DNA of 8,299 nucleotides, taken from Deinococcus marmoris DSM 12784 (GTDB lineage: Bacteria; Deinococcota; Deinococci; Deinococcales; Deinococcaceae). Below, one piece after another: positions 7,160 through 8,299 of the stretch. The DNA lies in contig NZ_JNIV01000147.1 in the NCBI RefSeq assembly GCF_000701405.1, positions 1 to 8,299 on the forward strand, read 5' to 3'. Numbering within the stretch: the stretch's first letter is position 1; each line of letters starts with the position of its first letter. The notes below the pieces were generated by a model. It had not been told where the DNA came from, did not search any database, and worked only from the letters and a program-made list of their open reading frames with translations. The translations under genes and the position numbers were made by a program.

Positions 7160-7873
7160 ATGCGGAACATCTTTGGGATTCAACAGGCGAAATGGGGACT
7201 TCTGGGCGGACTGTCACTGACACTGGTGGCCTGCGGCGGCGGCGGCCTCCCCACCCCGGAGGCGTCCGATCAGCCCACCGTACAGACCATCAGCGGCAAG
7301 GTTTCCGGGTGGCAGGGCGAGGGACGGGTAGCGGTTTCCGGCCTGCCAGACGTGTCTTCCAGCGCCCACACGGACGGCTCGTTCACCCTGACGCTGCCTG
7401 ACCAGATCGAGGCGGCCAGCCTGACCATGCGCGCCGCCGATGTCGCCCAGAAACTGGAGTGCAGCGGCAGCGTGCAGAGCAGTGCGCCAGACGCCCGCGC
7501 CTTCGTGCTGATGTCGCTGGACGTGAAAGACGGCGCTGGAGGGCGGCAGACCAGCGCCATGACCGGCAGCAAACCCGGACTGCTCAGCCGCCGGGTGAAT
7601 GTCCGGGTGTGGGTATACAGCGACAGCACCACCCAGCTCCGGGGCACCATGGACTGCGCGAAAATTCTGAGCATCCCGCAGATTTCCACGTTGCCGGTCA
7701 CGGTGGCCGTCAATGCCCAGCCCGGCTGGAACGTCATTGAGCTGAACATCCAGGCCAGCGCCAACGTTCTGGCCCAGGTCAGCGCCTCGGGAACGATGGT
7801 CAATTCCACGGCGGGGGGCACACAGGCCACCTTCCGCACCACGCAGGAACTCCAGGCGCAGGTCGCGTTCTAA
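7160..7873 (+). CDS. Putative lipoprotein of unknown function
   Basis: The 237-residue product starts MRNIFGIQQAKWGLLGGLSLTLVACGGGG, a lipoprotein signal peptide: positive N-terminus, a hydrophobic stretch, then lipobox LVAC with the lipidated cysteine at C25 and a Gly linker. It should be anchored in a membrane facing outward. The mature part is rich in Ser, Thr and Val and alternates in a beta-strand pattern. Residues 43-80 (ISGKVSGWQGEGRVAVSG... HTDGSFTLTLP) resemble the start of beta-sandwich modules of the carboxypeptidase regulatory or bacterial Ig-like type, only as a general impression. Two further cysteines, C101 and C166, could form a disulfide. I do not recognise a specific family. 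ATG 7160 is set by the signal peptide; the frame also extends upstream to 7013 through the tsaD promoter, which is not credible. It is monocistronic, with a hairpin after the stop. Confidence 0.8.
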   Translation: MRNIFGIQQAKWGLLGGLSLTLVACGGGGLPTPEASDQPTVQTISGKVSGWQGEGRVAVSGLPDVSSSAHTDGSFTLTLPDQIEAASLTMRAADVAQKLECSGSVQSSAPDARAFVLMSLDVKDGAGGRQTSAMTGSKPGLLSRRVNVRVWVYSDSTTQLRGTMDCAKILSIPQISTLPVTVAVNAQPGWNVIELNIQASANVLAQVSASGTMVNSTAGGTQATFRTTQELQAQVAF

Positions 7874-7892
7874 CCCGTCCACATCTGTCAGG

Positions 7893-7936
7893 AAGCGTGG
7901 AGCGCCTAGAAAGGTGTCCACGCTTTCTGCGTTTTC
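7893..7936 (+). terminator. Long hairpin terminator after the lipoprotein gene
   Basis: AAGCGTGGA (7893-7901) pairs with TCCACGCTT (7917-7925), and inside it CGCCT (7903-7907) pairs with AGGTG (7912-7916, one G-U) around the loop AGAA, with only one bulged G. The 14-bp stem is followed by TTCTGCGTTTT, an interrupted T-run. It begins 20 bases after the TAA and is best read as the lipoprotein gene's intrinsic terminator. Confidence 0.65.
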
Positions 7937-8052
7937 CAGCCCATTGCCGTTTCAGGAGTCACCACAGCTTCTGCCAGGGAGATGATCCATCCAGAGGGCG
8001 AACAGCAATGGTTCGGACAGTTTTGACGAAAAGTAGGGGTGGCCCAAAAAAC

Positions 8053-8099
8053 GGGTCTCCGGTAGGGTGAGGTTCTCAAGCCCACACCCAAGGAGACCC
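8053..8099 (+). promoter_or_regulatory. Inverted repeat that would hide the right transposase Shine-Dalgarno
   Basis: GGGTCTCC (8053-8060) is the exact complement of GGAGACCC (8092-8099), which contains the GGAG of the transposase Shine-Dalgarno one base before the ATG. Nested inside, GGGTG (8065-8069) pairs with CACCC (8085-8089) and GGTT with AAGCC. The full structure would form in transcripts entering from outside the element and mask the ribosome site. A transcript starting inside the 5' arm would escape it. Confidence 0.6.
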
Positions 8100-8100
8100 A

Positions 8101-8299
8101 ATGACTATTTTACCTGTGCTGCTCACCCTGCTCAATCTCCCCGCTGCCCAACAGCGTTTTTTCCTCCACCTGATGCCGGTGTGGCAGGCCATTCCTGGCC
8201 GAATCAATGCCCTGAATCTCAGCCGTTACAGCGGACTCCACGAACGTACCTTCCGCCGATGGTTTCAAAAGGCCCTCCCGTGGAATACGCTCCAATGGA
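8101..8299 (+). CDS. IS4-type transposase, N-terminal 66 residues only
   Basis: The ATG at 8101 follows AGGAG (8091-8095) by five bases and opens a frame that leaves the window without a stop. No catalytic residue is reached. Assignment rests on similarity to the left transposase: from RINALNLSRYSG to the end, about 19 of 33 positions are identical, notably RY.G..ERT..WFQK.LPW. That divergence shows that the two elements are different members of one IS group, not two copies of the same element. This one starts at ATG with a good ribosome site, whereas the left one must use a non-ATG start. Confidence 0.8.
   Translation, partial: MTILPVLLTLLNLPAAQQRFFLHLMPVWQAIPGRINALNLSRYSGLHERTFRRWFQKALPWNTLQW

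Larger units (their letters stand above)
8018..8299 (+). mobile_element. Second IS4-type insertion sequence, 5' portion (3' end outside window)
   Basis: The element is inferred from a transposase N-terminus at 8101 and from CAGTTTTGACGAAAAG (8018-8033), which resembles the terminus-like motif before the left transposase. Its 5' end faces that of the left IS, so the two elements point away from each other. The distal end, target duplication and exact first base cannot be seen. The 7937-8017 stretch before it shows no gene or motif that I recognise. Confidence 0.6.

Overview
The window is GC-rich bacterial DNA that most resembles a Deinococcus genome. The pointers are a DUF1999 acetyltransferase-fold protein (a family I know from Deinococcus-Thermus), several genes with a TANNNT -10 box only 6-8 bases before the start codon (the leaderless arrangement common in Deinococcus), and IS4-type transposases of a kind frequent there. 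The genus is inferred, not proven. I see no tRNA, rRNA, CRISPR array or phage gene. No stretch over 300 bases lacks a gene; the largest gap is 3917-4176 (260 bases).

Layout. 1-~1210 (-): most of an IS4-family insertion sequence, with a transposase that starts at a GTG and runs off the left edge with its D, D and Y-R-E-K signature visible. 1302-3916 (-): a compact chain in transcription order: nucleoside/base deaminase, ribokinase (rbsK), DUF1999 protein, a small HMA-fold protein without metal-binding cysteines, and a DUF503 (YlxP-like) protein. The last four overlap or nearly touch and are probably co-transcribed and translationally coupled. 4064-5904 (+): a long-chain acyl-CoA synthetase (fadD-like) with its own sigma70-type promoter and a hairpin terminator. 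6021-7025 (-): tsaD, of the t6A tRNA-modification pathway, convergent with fadD across that terminator. 7160-7873 (+): a lipoprotein of unknown function followed by a strong hairpin. ~8018-8299 (+): the 5' end of a second IS, whose transposase is related but not identical to the left one.

How the genes relate. Deaminase plus ribokinase suggests salvage of nucleosides or bases and ribose, but the substrate cannot be read from sequence. FadD and TsaD are housekeeping enzymes. The 6.8 kb between the two IS 5' ends looks like ordinary chromosome.

The most unusual signals are in the IS elements. The left transposase reading frame holds several near-perfect DNA palindromes (31, 24 and 24 bp). Both elements have an inverted repeat just inside the terminus that would hide the transposase start region in read-through transcripts. 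Other points of interest are a 9-codon leader ORF fused by ATGA to rbsK, and the cysteine-less HMA protein inside its operon. I did not find convincing evidence of a wholly new multi-gene system.
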